Counted from the stretch's first letter, positions 8,848 to 18,313 are shown. The stretch is DNA of 64,000 nucleotides from an uncultured Algibacter sp. (GCA_937958265.1 CALGNX010000001.1:353221-417220); one strand, 5' to 3'. Notes: generated by a model not told the origin, from the sequence alone. Numbers and translations: made by a program.

Positions 8848-10752
8848 ATGGAACATCCCATTAACATATTAGAACGTTATTGGAATTTCACTAGTTTTAG
8901 ACCTGGGCAGGAAACCATTATTAATGCTGTAATTAAAGGTGAAGACACCTTTGTTTTATTACCCACTGGGGGTGGTAAATCGCTCTGTTTCCAAATTCCT
9001 GCACTAGCAAAAAAAGGAATTTGCGTTGTAGTATCTCCGCTAATTGCACTTATGAAAGACCAGGTACAAGCCTTAAATAATAAAGGTATAAAAGCCATGG
9101 CTATTACAAGCGGTATAAGCTATAATGAGCTAGACACGTTATTGGATAATTGTATTTATGGAAATTATAAATTTCTATACCTCTCGCCAGAACGTTTGCA
9201 GCAGGAATTAGTACAGAGCCGTATTAAACAAATGCATGTAAACCTTATTGCTGTAGATGAAGCTCACTGTATTTCACAATGGGGTAGCGATTTTCGTCCG
9301 GCTTATAAAAACATAACGCTATTAAGGCAACTACACCCTTCTGTTAATGTTGTAGCACTTACAGCTTCGGCCAAACCAGATGTGGTACAAGATATTATTA
9401 AGGAGTTAGATTTTATAGATGCTAAAATTTTTAAGCAATCGTTTGTAAGGCCCAATTTGGCCTACATGGTATTTCATGAAAATGACAAATACTACAAGCT
9501 TGAAATGATTTTAAAAAAAAATCCAAAATCCTCTATAGTATATGTTAGAAATAGAAAACTAACCATAGAATTATCGGCATTTTTAAACTCTAAAAAAATT
9601 ACAGCAACATATTACCATGGCGGACTGCCAAATATTGACAAAGATAAAAATATGACAGCTTGGCTAAATAACCAAAAACAGGTTATGGTAGCCACAAATG
9701 CCTTTGGAATGGGTATTGATAAACCCGATGTAAAAACGGTTATACACATGGCCTTGCCAGAAAGTATTGAAAGCTATTTTCAAGAAGCTGGTCGAGTGGG
9801 CAGAAACGGCGAAAAAGCCTTTGCGGTAATACTAAAGAATAACAGTGACGAAACATTAATTAAAAATCAATTTCTTAATGTTTTACCTACCGTAGATCTT
9901 GTAAAGCAGGTATACAGAAAATTATGCAACTACTTTCAAATATCATACAGCGAAGGTGCATATGAAACCTTTGATTTTGATTTTAATACCTTTTGTAAAA
10001 CCTACAGCTTCCCTTCTATTTTGTGTTATAACGCATTACTCATTCTGGATAGAACTAGCGTTATTACACTCTCAAAACAATTTAAAAACAATGTTACTGT
10101 TCAATTCATTATATCTAATAAATCGCTTTTTAATTATTTAGAAACTCATAAAAACCAAAATATTATTGTAAAATCAATTTTGAGACTTTATGGTGGTGTT
10201 TTTGATCATGTTACTAAAATTGATTTAGATAAAATACATAAAAAAGCAGGTGTTACAGAAGTGGTTTTAATCCAAGCCTTAAAACAATTGGAAGAGCATG
10301 ATATTATCACTTTAAATTTAGCAAAAACCGACGCGCAAATAACATTTATAGAACCTCGAGAAGACGACAAAACTATAAACAGAATTGCAAAAACAATAAA
10401 ACAGCAAAACGCCCTAAAACAATCGCAGGTAAAGGCTATGCTCGATTATGTTAAAAATGATACGGTTTGTAAAAGTGAACAACTACTCGCCTATTTTGGA
10501 GAAAAAGAAACAGCACCTTGTGGCTTTTGCTCTGTTTGTTTACAAATTAAGAACACAAAAAAACCAGAAAATCTTAAATTACTTAAAAATCAAATTATAG
10601 AATTATTAGAAAATGGCGCCCAACCCTCTAGAGCATTATTACAGCATTTAAATTGTGACGAAAATGCGCTTAAAAACATCTTAAAATTACTTCTAGAACA
10701 TAACATTATATGTCTTACAGCAAATAATACGTATAAATTAAGTCACTTATAA
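8848..10752 (+). CDS. recQ: ATP-dependent DNA helicase, RecQ family
   Basis: This is a superfamily 2, 3'-5' DNA helicase for recombination and fork repair. Walker A PTGGGKS lies at about 39-45 and DEAH at 137-140, followed by the RecQ aromatic loop CISQWGSDFRPAY. Motif VI reads QEAGRVGRNG. The zinc module is intact with spacing C-X16-C-X2-C-X2-C (CGFCSVC near residue 555), identical to the E. coli RecQ pattern. At 634 residues it has the RQC region and a short C-terminal tail, but no clear HRDC. Flavobacteria often carry more than one RecQ, so the symbol refers to the family. Confidence 0.93.
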   Translation: MEHPINILERYWNFTSFRPGQETIINAVIKGEDTFVLLPTGGGKSLCFQIPALAKKGICVVVSPLIALMKDQVQALNNKGIKAMAITSGISYNELDTLLDNCIYGNYKFLYLSPERLQQELVQSRIKQMHVNLIAVDEAHCISQWGSDFRPAYKNITLLRQLHPSVNVVALTASAKPDVVQDIIKELDFIDAKIFKQSFVRPNLAYMVFHENDKYYKLEMILKKNPKSSIVYVRNRKLTIELSAFLNSKKITATYYHGGLPNIDKDKNMTAWLNNQKQVMVATNAFGMGIDKPDVKTVIHMALPESIESYFQEAGRVGRNGEKAFAVILKNNSDETLIKNQFLNVLPTVDLVKQVYRKLCNYFQISYSEGAYETFDFDFNTFCKTYSFPSILCYNALLILDRTSVITLSKQFKNNVTVQFIISNKSLFNYLETHKNQNIIVKSILRLYGGVFDHVTKIDLDKIHKKAGVTEVVLIQALKQLEEHDIITLNLAKTDAQITFIEPREDDKTINRIAKTIKQQNALKQSQVKAMLDYVKNDTVCKSEQLLAYFGEKETAPCGFCSVCLQIKNTKKPENLKLLKNQIIELLENGAQPSRALLQHLNCDENALKNILKLLLEHNIICLTANNTYKLSHL

Positions 10753-11127
10753 ACCTTAACTAAAAACTTGCCTTTTTGTTACACTTATATTTACAAATTA
10801 TAATGTGGTAAGACCTGTTAAATTGATCATATTAAATAAAAAAGCTATAGCTATACTCTATTTTTTTTTGCATTAAGACTAATTTAGTAGCAGTGCCAAA
10901 CTATAAAAGCTTACAAACTTGTGTTGATACAAGAAACCACATAAATGAAATAAAAATTAATAAAAAAGTATTGCAATTATAGATTGAACTCGGTTAAGCC
11001 TAATAAATACTATTAGCTATTAACCAAAGTACAATTAATTTACCGAGCAAAACTTAACTAAAAAAAAGACTTCATTTCCAAAAGAAGAAAATATACTTTA
11101 GTTTAGCAACAAAAATAGCAAATACAT
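10753..11127. other. Intergenic region between recQ and fmt
   Basis: No gene is supported. AT-rich sequence contains a small palindrome AGCTATAGCT followed by a T-rich stretch near 10860 that could end recQ transcripts, but the stem is weak. The structured repeat at 11128-11213 occupies the fmt-proximal end. Confidence 0.5.
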
Positions 11128-11213
11128 GCGTTAGGGATTGAACGGTTTGTTTAAGCTCCCCGACTTTTTAGGAGGGAGCGCGTAGTGAAAGCCCGACCCT
11201 TTTCGGGTAACGC
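11128..11213 (+). repeat. Dispersed structured repeat, copy 2
   Basis: It starts GCGTTAGGGATTGAACGG, has an internal stem-like CTCCCCGACTTTTTAGGAGG, continues to AAAGCCCGACCC and ends GGGTAACGC. The outer GCGTTA/TAACGC bases pair. It lies 22 nt before the fmt start codon, so it could be part of the fmt leader. See copies at 815 and 49153. Confidence 0.78.
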
Positions 11214-11235
11214 CCAATGTTAAATAATATAAAAA

Positions 11236-12183
11236 ATGAAAGATTTAAAGATTGTTTTTATGGGTACGCCAGATTTTGCAGTGGCAACTTTAAAAACACT
11301 GGTTGAAAATAATTTTAATATTGTAGCAGTTATTACAGCACCAGATAAACCTGCAGGACGGGGCAGAAAACTTAACGAAAGTGCTGTAAAGAAATATGCT
11401 GTATCTCAAGATTTAAGAGTTTTTCAGCCTACCAATTTAAAGAATATTGAATTTATTGATACCCTAAAAGCTGTTAATGCTAACTTACAGGTTGTAGTAG
11501 CGTTTAGAATGCTACCCAAGGTAGTTTGGCAAATGCCTAAATATGGTACATTTAATTTGCATGCGTCTTTATTACCAAATTACCGGGGTGCAGCACCAAT
11601 AAATTGGGCTATAATAAATGGCGAAACAGAAACTGGCGTTTCTACTTTTTTTATAGATGAAAAAATAGATACAGGAAACCTAATCCTACAAGAATCTACT
11701 ACTATTAACCCAAGTGAAACTGCTGGAAGTTTACACGATAAATTAATGGCACTTGGTAGTGCTTTAGTATTAAAAACCGTAACCAACTTAAAAAACGAAT
11801 CTGTTAAAACAATACCACAGGACGATAATTTTGATGTTAAAACGGCTTATAAACTAAATAGAGATAACTGTAAAATAAATTGGCAGGATGGTATTGATAA
11901 AATTTACAACCACATAAGAGGGCTTTCGCCTTATCCTGCGGCTTGGTGTACATTAACGAATAATGAAGATGTATTGGATGTTAAAATTTATAAAGCAGAA
12001 AAGGAGACTGAAAACCATAATTTAGAGGTTGGCACGATTGTAACATCCAAAAAAGAACTAAAAGTCGCGGTTACTTCCGGATTCATTATTATTAAGGAGA
12101 TTAAACTACCTGGAAAACGAAATATGGACATAAAATCACTTTTAAACGGTTATTCATTTAATGAAAATGCAAAAATGCTGTAA
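11236..12183 (+). CDS. fmt: Methionyl-tRNA formyltransferase
   Basis: Fmt transfers a formyl group from 10-formyl-tetrahydrofolate to initiator Met-tRNA before translation initiation. The N-terminal formyltransferase fold starts IVFMGTPDFA. The catalytic triad is visible as N107 and H109 in FNLHASLLPNYRGAAPI and D145 in FIDEKIDTG. The C-terminal tRNA-contacting domain begins near residue 205 (KINWQDG, then IRGLSPYPAAWC). The 315-residue length is typical. The start is placed at the ATG at 11236, about 20 nt after the structured repeat. The next gene, HU, has its own promoter. Confidence 0.97.
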   Translation: MKDLKIVFMGTPDFAVATLKTLVENNFNIVAVITAPDKPAGRGRKLNESAVKKYAVSQDLRVFQPTNLKNIEFIDTLKAVNANLQVVVAFRMLPKVVWQMPKYGTFNLHASLLPNYRGAAPINWAIINGETETGVSTFFIDEKIDTGNLILQESTTINPSETAGSLHDKLMALGSALVLKTVTNLKNESVKTIPQDDNFDVKTAYKLNRDNCKINWQDGIDKIYNHIRGLSPYPAAWCTLTNNEDVLDVKIYKAEKETENHNLEVGTIVTSKKELKVAVTSGFIIIKEIKLPGKRNMDIKSLLNGYSFNENAKML

Positions 12184-12286
12184 ACCCTTACTCCCATTGA
12201 TTTTATCTAAAAGTAAATTAAAAAACTTCACTTATTAACAAAAAACCTAAGTTATTAACAAAAGGACGTTTTTCCCTTGCTATTAC

Positions 12287-12316
12287 TTGCATGATTACTT
12301 AATCCGTATAAATTTG
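12287..12316 (+). promoter_or_regulatory. Promoter of the HU gene
   Basis: TTG at 12287-12289, a spacer of exactly 19 nt, then TAAATTTG at 12309-12316: a full match to the Bacteroidota promoter TTG-N19-TAnnTTTG. It predicts a leader of about 50 nt before the HU ATG at 12374. Confidence 0.8.
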
Positions 12317-12373
12317 TGGAGGTTTTAACTTTATGTTTTAACCATTTAATTAATAACTAATTTTATAAATATT

Positions 12374-12646
12374 ATGAACAAAACAGATTTGATTGATGCA
12401 ATGGCGGAACATGCTGGCATTACTAAGGCAGCATCGAAAAAAGCATTAGAATGTGCTTTAGGTGAGATTGAAGGTGCTTTAAAAAAAGGAAATAGAGTTT
12501 CTTTAGTAGGTTTCGGTTCTTGGTCAGTTTCACAAAGAGCTGCAAGAGATGGAAGAAACCCTCAGACTGGAGCTACTATTAAAATTAAAGCTAAAAACGT
12601 TATAAAGTTTAAAGCTGGTTCTGATTTATCAGATTCAGTAAACTAA
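12374..12646 (+). CDS. hup: HU-family DNA-binding protein
   Basis: This is a 90-residue histone-like protein that bends and compacts DNA as a dimer. It has the dimerisation helices (MNKTDLIDAMAEHAGITKAA), the GFGSW turn, the DNA-embracing arm region RAARDGRNPQTGATIKIKA with the conserved proline, and the closing VIKFKAGSDL. The length is that of standard HU. It is a single-gene unit with a consensus promoter upstream and a strong terminator just downstream, consistent with high constitutive expression. HU and IHF cannot be separated by eye, but the context and sequence favour HU. Confidence 0.95.
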   Translation: MNKTDLIDAMAEHAGITKAASKKALECALGEIEGALKKGNRVSLVGFGSWSVSQRAARDGRNPQTGATIKIKAKNVIKFKAGSDLSDSVN

Positions 12647-12670
12647 TTATTTACGTACCGAATACAGTTT

Positions 12671-12700
12671 AAAGCTTTCATTTACATGAAAGCTTTTTTT
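12671..12700 (+). terminator. Terminator after HU
   Basis: Stem AAAGCTTTCA/TGAAAGCTTT with a short loop, followed by a T run, 25 nt after the HU stop: a classical intrinsic terminator. Confidence 0.9.
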
Positions 12701-12781
12701 ATATCTTCTTACAATAGTTGTTTATTTAACAAATAATTATTAGATTTATTTATAATTACGATATTAATAATTACTATATTC

Positions 12782-13342
12782 ATGGTTACAACTAACCCCA
12801 AAAAAGGAGATTTATTAATCGCTGAACCTTCAATTATAGGTGATGTTTCTTTTAATCGCTCCATAGTCCTACTTGCAGATCACTCTACGGAGGGATCAAT
12901 AGGCTTTATACTAAATAAGCCTCTTAAATATAATATTAATGATTTAATTCCTGAAATTGATGCCACTTTTAAAGTTTATAATGGTGGCCCTGTTGAGCAG
13001 GATAACCTATATTTCATTCATAAAATTCCACAATTAATTCCACATAGTATTGAAATTTCATTAGGTATTTATTGGGGTGGCGATTTTTCTAAAGTTGCCG
13101 AACTTATAAAAAGTGAAAAAATTAAGGAGGATGAAATTAAATTTTTCTTAGGATACTCTGGCTGGAATACAGACCAATTAGACGATGAATTGAAAGCAAA
13201 TTCATGGCTTATTAGTAAGAATACATACAAAAACAGCATTATTGAAAAGGATTATGTTAGCTTTTGGAGAGATAAGATGTTAGAGCTTGGAGGCCAATAT
13301 AGTATTTGGTCTAATTTGCCAGAAGACCCTAGCTATAACTAA
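12782..13342 (+). CDS. YqgE/AlgH family protein
   Basis: This 186-residue protein matches the YqgE/AlgH (DUF179) fold: KGDLLIAEPSIIGDVSFNRS at the start, GSIGFILNKP near residue 40, VYNGGPVEQDNLYFIH at about 80, and FFLGYSGWNTDQLDDELKAN at about 120. The family is widespread and its biochemical role remains unclear; AlgH was named from alginate regulation in Pseudomonas. In flavobacteria it lies between HU and a class IV aminotransferase, as here. Start at ATG 12782; no signal peptide, so it is probably cytoplasmic. Confidence 0.93.
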   Translation: MVTTNPKKGDLLIAEPSIIGDVSFNRSIVLLADHSTEGSIGFILNKPLKYNINDLIPEIDATFKVYNGGPVEQDNLYFIHKIPQLIPHSIEISLGIYWGGDFSKVAELIKSEKIKEDEIKFFLGYSGWNTDQLDDELKANSWLISKNTYKNSIIEKDYVSFWRDKMLELGGQYSIWSNLPEDPSYN

Positions 13343-13382
13343 AGTTTATAGTTTATTTAATGCGCTATTTAATGTACTTGGT

Positions 13383-14225
13383 TTAACTTAATCTAATTTT
13401 TACATTAACTTTTTGTAACAACAGCTTTGCAACGCTAGTATTATATACCTTTTTACGGTATTTACTAACGCTTTGTATGCCTGTAATTACATTGGTGATA
13501 AACATTTCGTCCGATTTCTGAATTTCAAAAGGAGATATGGACGCCTCTACCAATTCGTATTCTGGTAATTGTTTAATAATATTTATAAGTTGTGTACGCA
13601 TAACACCTTTTAAACACCCATCGCTTATTGGGGGTGTTTTTATGGTTTTACCTTTTACCAAAAATAGATTACCATTAAGAGCTTCTATTACGTTTTTGTT
13701 TGTATTTAGTATAATACAATTGTTTAAACCATTTTCTTTTGCATAAATACTACCTATTACATTTAATATTTTGTTATTTGTTTTTAAGGTGGATAGCAAA
13801 CTTGGTGAGACGTAGTAATCTTTAAATAAATCTACTTCATAAAAATCGGTGTTTAAGGCATAAACATCATTAGAAACTGATTTTACTGAAATAACAAAAC
13901 TTATAGCGTTTGTATCTGGCGTATAAAGCCCACCTTCATTCCTGTGAACTTGTAATTTCACTCGCGAAGACGCTTTAGATAATGTGTTCGCTTCTAGAGT
14001 TTTGTGAATTTCATTTTCCAAATACTCCATAGTGAAATTCATTGGAATTTCCATACGCATAATACGCATAGACGCCATTAACCTAAAATAATGATCTTCC
14101 CAGAATAATATTTTGCCATTAACCACCTTTAAGGTTTCAAATAGTCCATCACCATACGAATACCCTCTATTTTGGTTTGATAAAATTGTACTATTTTCTA
14201 AAAGTGCTTCATTAAAATTTATCAT
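13383..14225 (-). CDS. pabC: Class IV PLP aminotransferase, probable aminodeoxychorismate lyase
   Basis: This is a fold-type IV PLP enzyme of 280 residues. NRGYSYGDGLFETLKV is the N-terminal signature. The likely PLP lysine is in LLSTLKTNN (about 148), and GCLKGVMR with a C-terminal TNVITGIQSV complete the domain. Length and pattern fit PabC, which makes p-aminobenzoate from aminodeoxychorismate, and a pabB gene lies at 49246; branched-chain or D-amino-acid aminotransferase is the alternative. The open frame extends 46 residues upstream, but that extension is hydrophobic and unlike the family. A TATCTTTG -7 element (complement of 14261-14268) falls inside it, so the ATG at 14225 is chosen. 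Confidence 0.82.
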   Translation of the reverse strand: MINFNEALLENSTILSNQNRGYSYGDGLFETLKVVNGKILFWEDHYFRLMASMRIMRMEIPMNFTMEYLENEIHKTLEANTLSKASSRVKLQVHRNEGGLYTPDTNAISFVISVKSVSNDVYALNTDFYEVDLFKDYYVSPSLLSTLKTNNKILNVIGSIYAKENGLNNCIILNTNKNVIEALNGNLFLVKGKTIKTPPISDGCLKGVMRTQLINIIKQLPEYELVEASISPFEIQKSDEMFITNVITGIQSVSKYRKKVYNTSVAKLLLQKVNVKIRLS

Positions 14226-14323
14226 AAAAAAATGTAATGTGTAGTGATTTATACGCAGCACAAAGATAAAACATAAGGTTGAGAAAAGCCATGAAATAAA
14301 ACAATTCCAAAAAACAATGCAAT

Positions 14324-14353
14324 AAAAAACCCCAAAGTAAATAACCTTGAGGT
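14324..14353 (-). terminator. Terminator after the START-like gene
   Basis: On the minus strand ACCTCAAGG and CTTTGGGGT form an imperfect stem around ttattta, followed by a T run (complement of 14324-14329). It lies about 30 nt downstream of the START-like gene stop. Confidence 0.7.
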
Positions 14354-14383
14354 AATACAACACATAGTGTGTGGCATTTATAT

Positions 14384-14776
14384 TTAAGCAGAACCAAGCA
14401 CTTGCTTTAAACTAGATATTTGGTTTGACCAAAGCATTTTAGACTCGTCAACTTCGTCTTCTTCAGCGAAATCCGTTATCATTAAAGAGACATCTTTAGT
14501 AATATCATCAACCTGTATTTTAATTTCAAAATAACACGCTAAATCGTCCTCCTCGTCCTCTAACCATCTAAATTTAACACGTTCTCCACTTTTCTTGCTG
14601 AGTAATTTAGCACGCTCCTCACTATCGTCCCACATAAAGGTGAACAACTCGCCTCTTGAGTTTACATTGTCTGAAAACCATTCAGACAATCCTGAAGGCG
14701 TAGCTATATATTGATATAATAATTGTGGTGAGGCTTGTATAGGAAACTCGATTTCAAATTTTATTTTTTCGTCCAT
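14384..14776 (-). CDS. START-like domain protein (SRPBCC superfamily)
   Basis: This acidic 130-residue protein belongs to the Bacteroidota START-like family: KIKFEIEFPIQASPQLLYQY at the start, LSEWFSDNV in the first helix, FTFMWDDSEE and VKFRWLEDE in the strands, and a C-terminal helix WSNQISSLKQVLG. This is the hydrophobic-cavity AHSA1/SRPBCC fold, and no ligand is known. It is followed on the same strand by a terminator and then the PabC-like gene, and tRNA-Met is transcribed divergently upstream. Function cannot be assigned further. Confidence 0.85.
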   Translation of the reverse strand: MDEKIKFEIEFPIQASPQLLYQYIATPSGLSEWFSDNVNSRGELFTFMWDDSEERAKLLSKKSGERVKFRWLEDEEDDLACYFEIKIQVDDITKDVSLMITDFAEEDEVDESKMLWSNQISSLKQVLGSA

Positions 14777-14874
14777 GAATTTGGTTTAGGGATTAGGATT
14801 TAAAGTTGTAAGATATACATAAATTAATGAGTTTTGCAAATAATAATATTATTTATAATTTTTTTATATTATCC

Positions 14875-14904
14875 TTGCGTAAACTTAAAAAGTTTGTATA
14901 TTTG
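14875..14904 (+). promoter_or_regulatory. Promoter of tRNA-Met
   Basis: TTG at 14875-14877, 19 nt spacer, TATATTTG at 14897-14904: an exact match to the Bacteroidota consensus, 14 nt before the first base of the tRNA. Confidence 0.85.
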
Positions 14905-14918
14905 CAACCGGAAATTAT

Positions 14919-14992
14919 GGCGAGGTAGCTCAGCTGGTTAGAGCGCAGCATTCATAATGCTGAGGTCATGGGATCGTGCCCCATTCTCGCTA
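14919..14992 (+). tRNA. tRNA-Met (anticodon CAT)
   Basis: This is a cloverleaf of 74 nt. The acceptor GGCGAGG pairs with TCTCGCT (G-T pairs at both ends), the D-arm is GCTCAGCTGGTTAGAGC, the anticodon stem CAGCA/TGCTG carries CAT at 14953-14955, and the T-arm is ATGGG/CCCAT. The paired first base points to the elongator tRNA rather than the initiator; a C34-modified Ile tRNA is less likely. The T-loop reads ATCGTGC instead of TTCRANY. The 3' CCA is not fully encoded (discriminator A then CA). Confidence 0.92.
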
Positions 14993-14999
14993 CATTTAC

Positions 15000-15033
15000 A
15001 GGGTTAATCTTATAAAGATTAACCCTTTTTTTT
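15000..15033 (+). terminator. Terminator after tRNA-Met
   Basis: Stem AGGGTTAATCTT/AAGATTAACCCT with loop TATA, followed by eight T; directly downstream of the tRNA. Confidence 0.93.
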
Positions 15034-15454
15034 ACTACTTTTTTTTAAAATTTATAACAATTTAAAGGCATCAATCCTAATTGTGGATAAAATCCAAAAG
15101 TCATAAAATTTATAAATTACAAATAAAACACTTAACTTTCTTTATATAAACTACAAGCAATAGCTTAAATTCATTGGGTTTATAAAGTTTTATTATTTGG
15201 GTTTCTAAATAATTATTTAAAAACAAATACTTAGTTCTTTAAATAAATTTTAAAACTTAATACCAATAATGGATACAGACATTTTCGCACCTTAAATTTA
15301 ATAAGATGTCTTAGTACATGATATAAAAAACAAGGCATAACCATTATTTAGCTTACAAGTTAAATAGTTTGCTCTTTTAAAATAGAATTACGCCCTAGAA
15401 ATAGTAAAATTTTAATTTTATGGCTTTAAAAATTATAAAACCTAGCTAACAGTA
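15034..15454. other. Intergenic region without a recognisable gene
   Basis: AT-rich, with stops in all frames at short intervals and no stem or repeat that I could support. It separates the tRNA terminator from the 3' end of the GT9 gene. Confidence 0.6.
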
Positions 15455-16516
15455 TTATTGTAAAATACCGGCTATACCAGACATCCAATCACTTATCGTT
15501 GTTTTATCTGTGTGATAAGCTAGGCTTCCATTACCATATGGTGCATATATTTCTGGATTAGTAACAGAAAAGAAACCAATGCAAGGTGTTAATGCTGCAC
15601 TAGCTAAATGCATTACGCCGTTATCAGCGGCTATAAAAATACTTGTGTTACTTATAATAGCTGCCATTTCTCGGAGGTCCTGGCTATAAAAATGTGGTGC
15701 TTTAAAATTTATTTTCGAAATATTTTCAATAGGTAGCATTTCAATAATATTATAATTTGGATATTCTTTTTTTAACCTATTGTAAAGCAACTCCCACCAT
15801 GTTTCAGAATAACATTTTTTGCCTGTTGCATTTGTGTAAATGCAAATTGTATTTTTCTTATTTTTAGTAATAGTTTTAAGTTTCTCATTACCCTGCGATA
15901 TTTCTTTATGACTTAACTTTATATCTAATACAGGCATATTTTTGTTTTCACTTGTTATATTTAAGCTTAACAAATAATGCCTTAAATTATAAATGGGATA
16001 TTTTGATATGTGCTTATGATCCTTATAAGTGGTTCGAATAACCTCATGCACATCACCAAAAACTTTTATTTTCCCATTAGACATTTGCGTTAACAGTCTG
16101 CCTGATGATGAGTTTTTGTCGCCATTAATTACTAAATCATATTTTTTTCGTTTAATTGATATCCAACTTTTTGTATATTGATATAAATTATTGAAAGGTT
16201 TTTTAGGTAATTTTATAATATTACTAACATTTGTGTAGTTCTTGAAAACAGGATGCGCAACGCCTCCTTTTACAAACAAATCAATTTCACAACCTTCAAA
16301 CGTATTTATTACTTCCTGAACTAAAGGGGTTAAAAGTAACTGGTTTCCTAAACGGTGATTTGGCCTAATTATTAAAACCTTCTTGATATCATGGATATTT
16401 AATTCTCCCTTTTTAGGCTCAGTATAACCGTTACCAATATTTTTGGTAATACTTCGCATAAAACGTCTTCTGTAATTATTAACTCGTTTTTTGAATTTCA
16501 TCAACTTAATTTTCAA
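15455..16516 (-). CDS. Glycosyltransferase family 9 (heptosyltransferase-like)
   Basis: This 353-residue protein has the GT9 layout: a basic N-terminus, then KKVLIIRPNHRLGNQLLLTP (first Rossmann domain) and a C-terminal nucleotide-sugar site FIAADNGVMHLASA with LTPCIGFFS. GT9 enzymes such as WaaC/WaaF add heptose or other sugars to lipopolysaccharide core at the inner membrane. The exact sugar cannot be told here, and many Bacteroidota lack heptose. Lipopolysaccharide or surface-glycan assembly is therefore inferred. It is the last gene of a minus-strand run and is separated by about 47 nt from the upstream EamA genes. Confidence 0.88.
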   Translation of the reverse strand: MKIKLMKFKKRVNNYRRRFMRSITKNIGNGYTEPKKGELNIHDIKKVLIIRPNHRLGNQLLLTPLVQEVINTFEGCEIDLFVKGGVAHPVFKNYTNVSNIIKLPKKPFNNLYQYTKSWISIKRKKYDLVINGDKNSSSGRLLTQMSNGKIKVFGDVHEVIRTTYKDHKHISKYPIYNLRHYLLSLNITSENKNMPVLDIKLSHKEISQGNEKLKTITKNKKNTICIYTNATGKKCYSETWWELLYNRLKKEYPNYNIIEMLPIENISKINFKAPHFYSQDLREMAAIISNTSIFIAADNGVMHLASAALTPCIGFFSVTNPEIYAPYGNGSLAYHTDKTTISDWMSGIAGILQ

Positions 16517-16563
16517 AATAATGAAGGCAAAATTACAATTTTAATAAACATTCTAGCAGAGCT

Positions 16564-17409
16564 TTAATCTATTTTTTTACTTTTATACAAAGCGTTAAAA
16601 GTTAAACCTGTAATGATTAAAGTGATTCCTAAAAGGCTAATAAGCGTGTACACTTCGCTAAATAACAAAACCCCGAAAAACAAAGTAAATACGACTTCTA
16701 AATATTTTAAAGGTGCTACTTGATTTGTTGATGCTATTTGAAAAGCTTTAGTCATATAAACTTGCCCTAAATAACCAAAAACACCTAATCCGGATAACTG
16801 TAACCACTCAATACCTTTTGGGTTAGTCCAATTATTTATAGATAAAACTGCCCCTAAAACTGTAGCAATAATCATAAAATAATTAACCACTACAACCGGG
16901 TGGTCATTTTTTCCTATTTTACTAATTAAAATATAAACCAAGCCACTAAATAGTGCCGATATAAAAACTAAAATTAGCCCTATTCCTTTTAAATCTACAT
17001 CAAAACCTTTTAAAACTAGAACCCCTATAAATGCCATAATAAAAAACAACCACTGTAAGGGAGCTATTTTTTCTTTAAGAAAATAAACAGCAAAAACTCC
17101 AGCAAAAATAGGAGCCATATAGCGTAATGAAACTGCTGTACCAATAGGCAAGTATTTAGTGGACATGAAAAACAAAATCATTGAAGTAGCTCCCACTAAC
17201 CCCCTCAAAATTAATAGTTTTTTTTGGTTTCCTAAAACAGGTATTTTGTTTTTAAACAAAAAACTAAAAGTAAAAACTAAAGAACCTGCAGACCTAAAAA
17301 AGACGATTTGAAAGGCACTAAAGTGTACTAGATGCTTTACCAAAGCATTCATACAAGCAAAAGCTAAAGTACTTATTAGCATAAATTTTATAGCGTGCTT
17401 AACGTCCAA
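16564..17409 (-). CDS. EamA/RhaT-family transporter (DMT superfamily)
   Basis: This 281-residue membrane protein has about ten hydrophobic segments in two EamA repeats of five: the first from IKFMLISTLAFACMNALVKH, the second from LKGIGLILVFISALFSGLVY. The SLRYMAPIFAGVFAVYFLKE stretch is typical of the end of the first repeat. Such drug/metabolite exporters move small metabolites across the inner membrane, and the substrate is unknown. Its start overlaps the end of the neighbouring EamA gene by 11 nt, so both are translated from one message, and they may be a paralogous pair. Confidence 0.9.
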   Translation of the reverse strand: MDVKHAIKFMLISTLAFACMNALVKHLVHFSAFQIVFFRSAGSLVFTFSFLFKNKIPVLGNQKKLLILRGLVGATSMILFFMSTKYLPIGTAVSLRYMAPIFAGVFAVYFLKEKIAPLQWLFFIMAFIGVLVLKGFDVDLKGIGLILVFISALFSGLVYILISKIGKNDHPVVVVNYFMIIATVLGAVLSINNWTNPKGIEWLQLSGLGVFGYLGQVYMTKAFQIASTNQVAPLKYLEVVFTLFFGVLLFSEVYTLISLLGITLIITGLTFNALYKSKKID

Positions 17410-18313
17410 TATGCCTTGTTTTTAATACGCGCTTAGTATTTATAAAATAGACCCCCGTAAGTAATACAGCTGCTGCTATAACAGATTGTGTTGTAATCTG
17501 CTCATCCAACACCCACCAACCTAATATTAAAGCAACAATAGGGTTTACATATGTATTTGTAGCTACTTTTTCAGGAGACACCTGCTTTAAAAGAAAATTA
17601 AACGATGTAAACGCTATAATACTTCCTAAAATAACAAGACCTAACATAGACCATTGTACTTTAGTTTGCCAAACATTAGGTAGTAACCAGGATTCATTTA
17701 AAATTAAACTAATAACACTTAACATTAGCCCGCCTGTAAGCATTTGATAACCTGCGTTTACAAAAATATTAGATGGTAAATCTGCTTTAGATACAAATAT
17801 ACTTCCATAAGCCCAGCTTAACATACATAAGAATATTAGAAACATGCCTAATAGCTGATCTTCATGTCGCGTAATTTGTTTTTGACTTACTAAAATAAAA
17901 ATGCCAATAAAACCCAAAATAACGCCAATGTAAGACATGGCTGTAATAGGCTTACCAAAAAACACACGCATTAAAATTAGTACTACTAAAGGCTGCGCAG
18001 AAACCTCCAAGGCGGCAAAACTACTATCGATGTATTGAAGTGCTAAAACTGCTAAACCATTACCTAGTGTTAAAAAAAAGAAACCCGAAATAGTACAATT
18101 TAATAATTGCTTTTTAGTAATTCTTAACTTAACCTTAAGGAATTTAGCAATTATAAAAATTACAATGCCTGCAGTAGAAAACCTCAAAGCCGAAAGAAAA
18201 AAGGGCTGTAATTGAGAAACAGCAATTTTATTCATAAGGTATGTTGACCCCCAAATAAAATAGATAGCAAGAAAGGCTAAAACAATAAGAACGGTTTTAC
18301 GCGATATACTCAT
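17399..18313 (-). CDS. EamA-family transporter (DMT superfamily)
   Basis: This 304-residue membrane protein has ten predicted helices. The first reads VLIVLAFLAIYFIWGSTYLM, and IWGSTY is the family hallmark. LEVSAQPLVVLILMRVFFG and NTYVNPIVALILGWWVLDEQ mark the ends of the two EamA repeats. It is a probable exporter of amino acids or other metabolites; the substrate is not deducible. It is transcribed ahead of the second EamA gene with overlapping ends and closely follows the cold-shock gene (55 nt gap), but the latter is likely a separate unit. Confidence 0.92.
   Translation of the reverse strand: MSISRKTVLIVLAFLAIYFIWGSTYLMNKIAVSQLQPFFLSALRFSTAGIVIFIIAKFLKVKLRITKKQLLNCTISGFFFLTLGNGLAVLALQYIDSSFAALEVSAQPLVVLILMRVFFGKPITAMSYIGVILGFIGIFILVSQKQITRHEDQLLGMFLIFLCMLSWAYGSIFVSKADLPSNIFVNAGYQMLTGGLMLSVISLILNESWLLPNVWQTKVQWSMLGLVILGSIIAFTSFNFLLKQVSPEKVATNTYVNPIVALILGWWVLDEQITTQSVIAAAVLLTGVYFINTKRVLKTRHIGR

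Noticed and set aside
14226..14363. 46-residue N-terminal extension of the PabC-like frame
   Set aside because: It is hydrophobic and not part of the family, and a -7 promoter element lies inside it, so translation starts at 14225.
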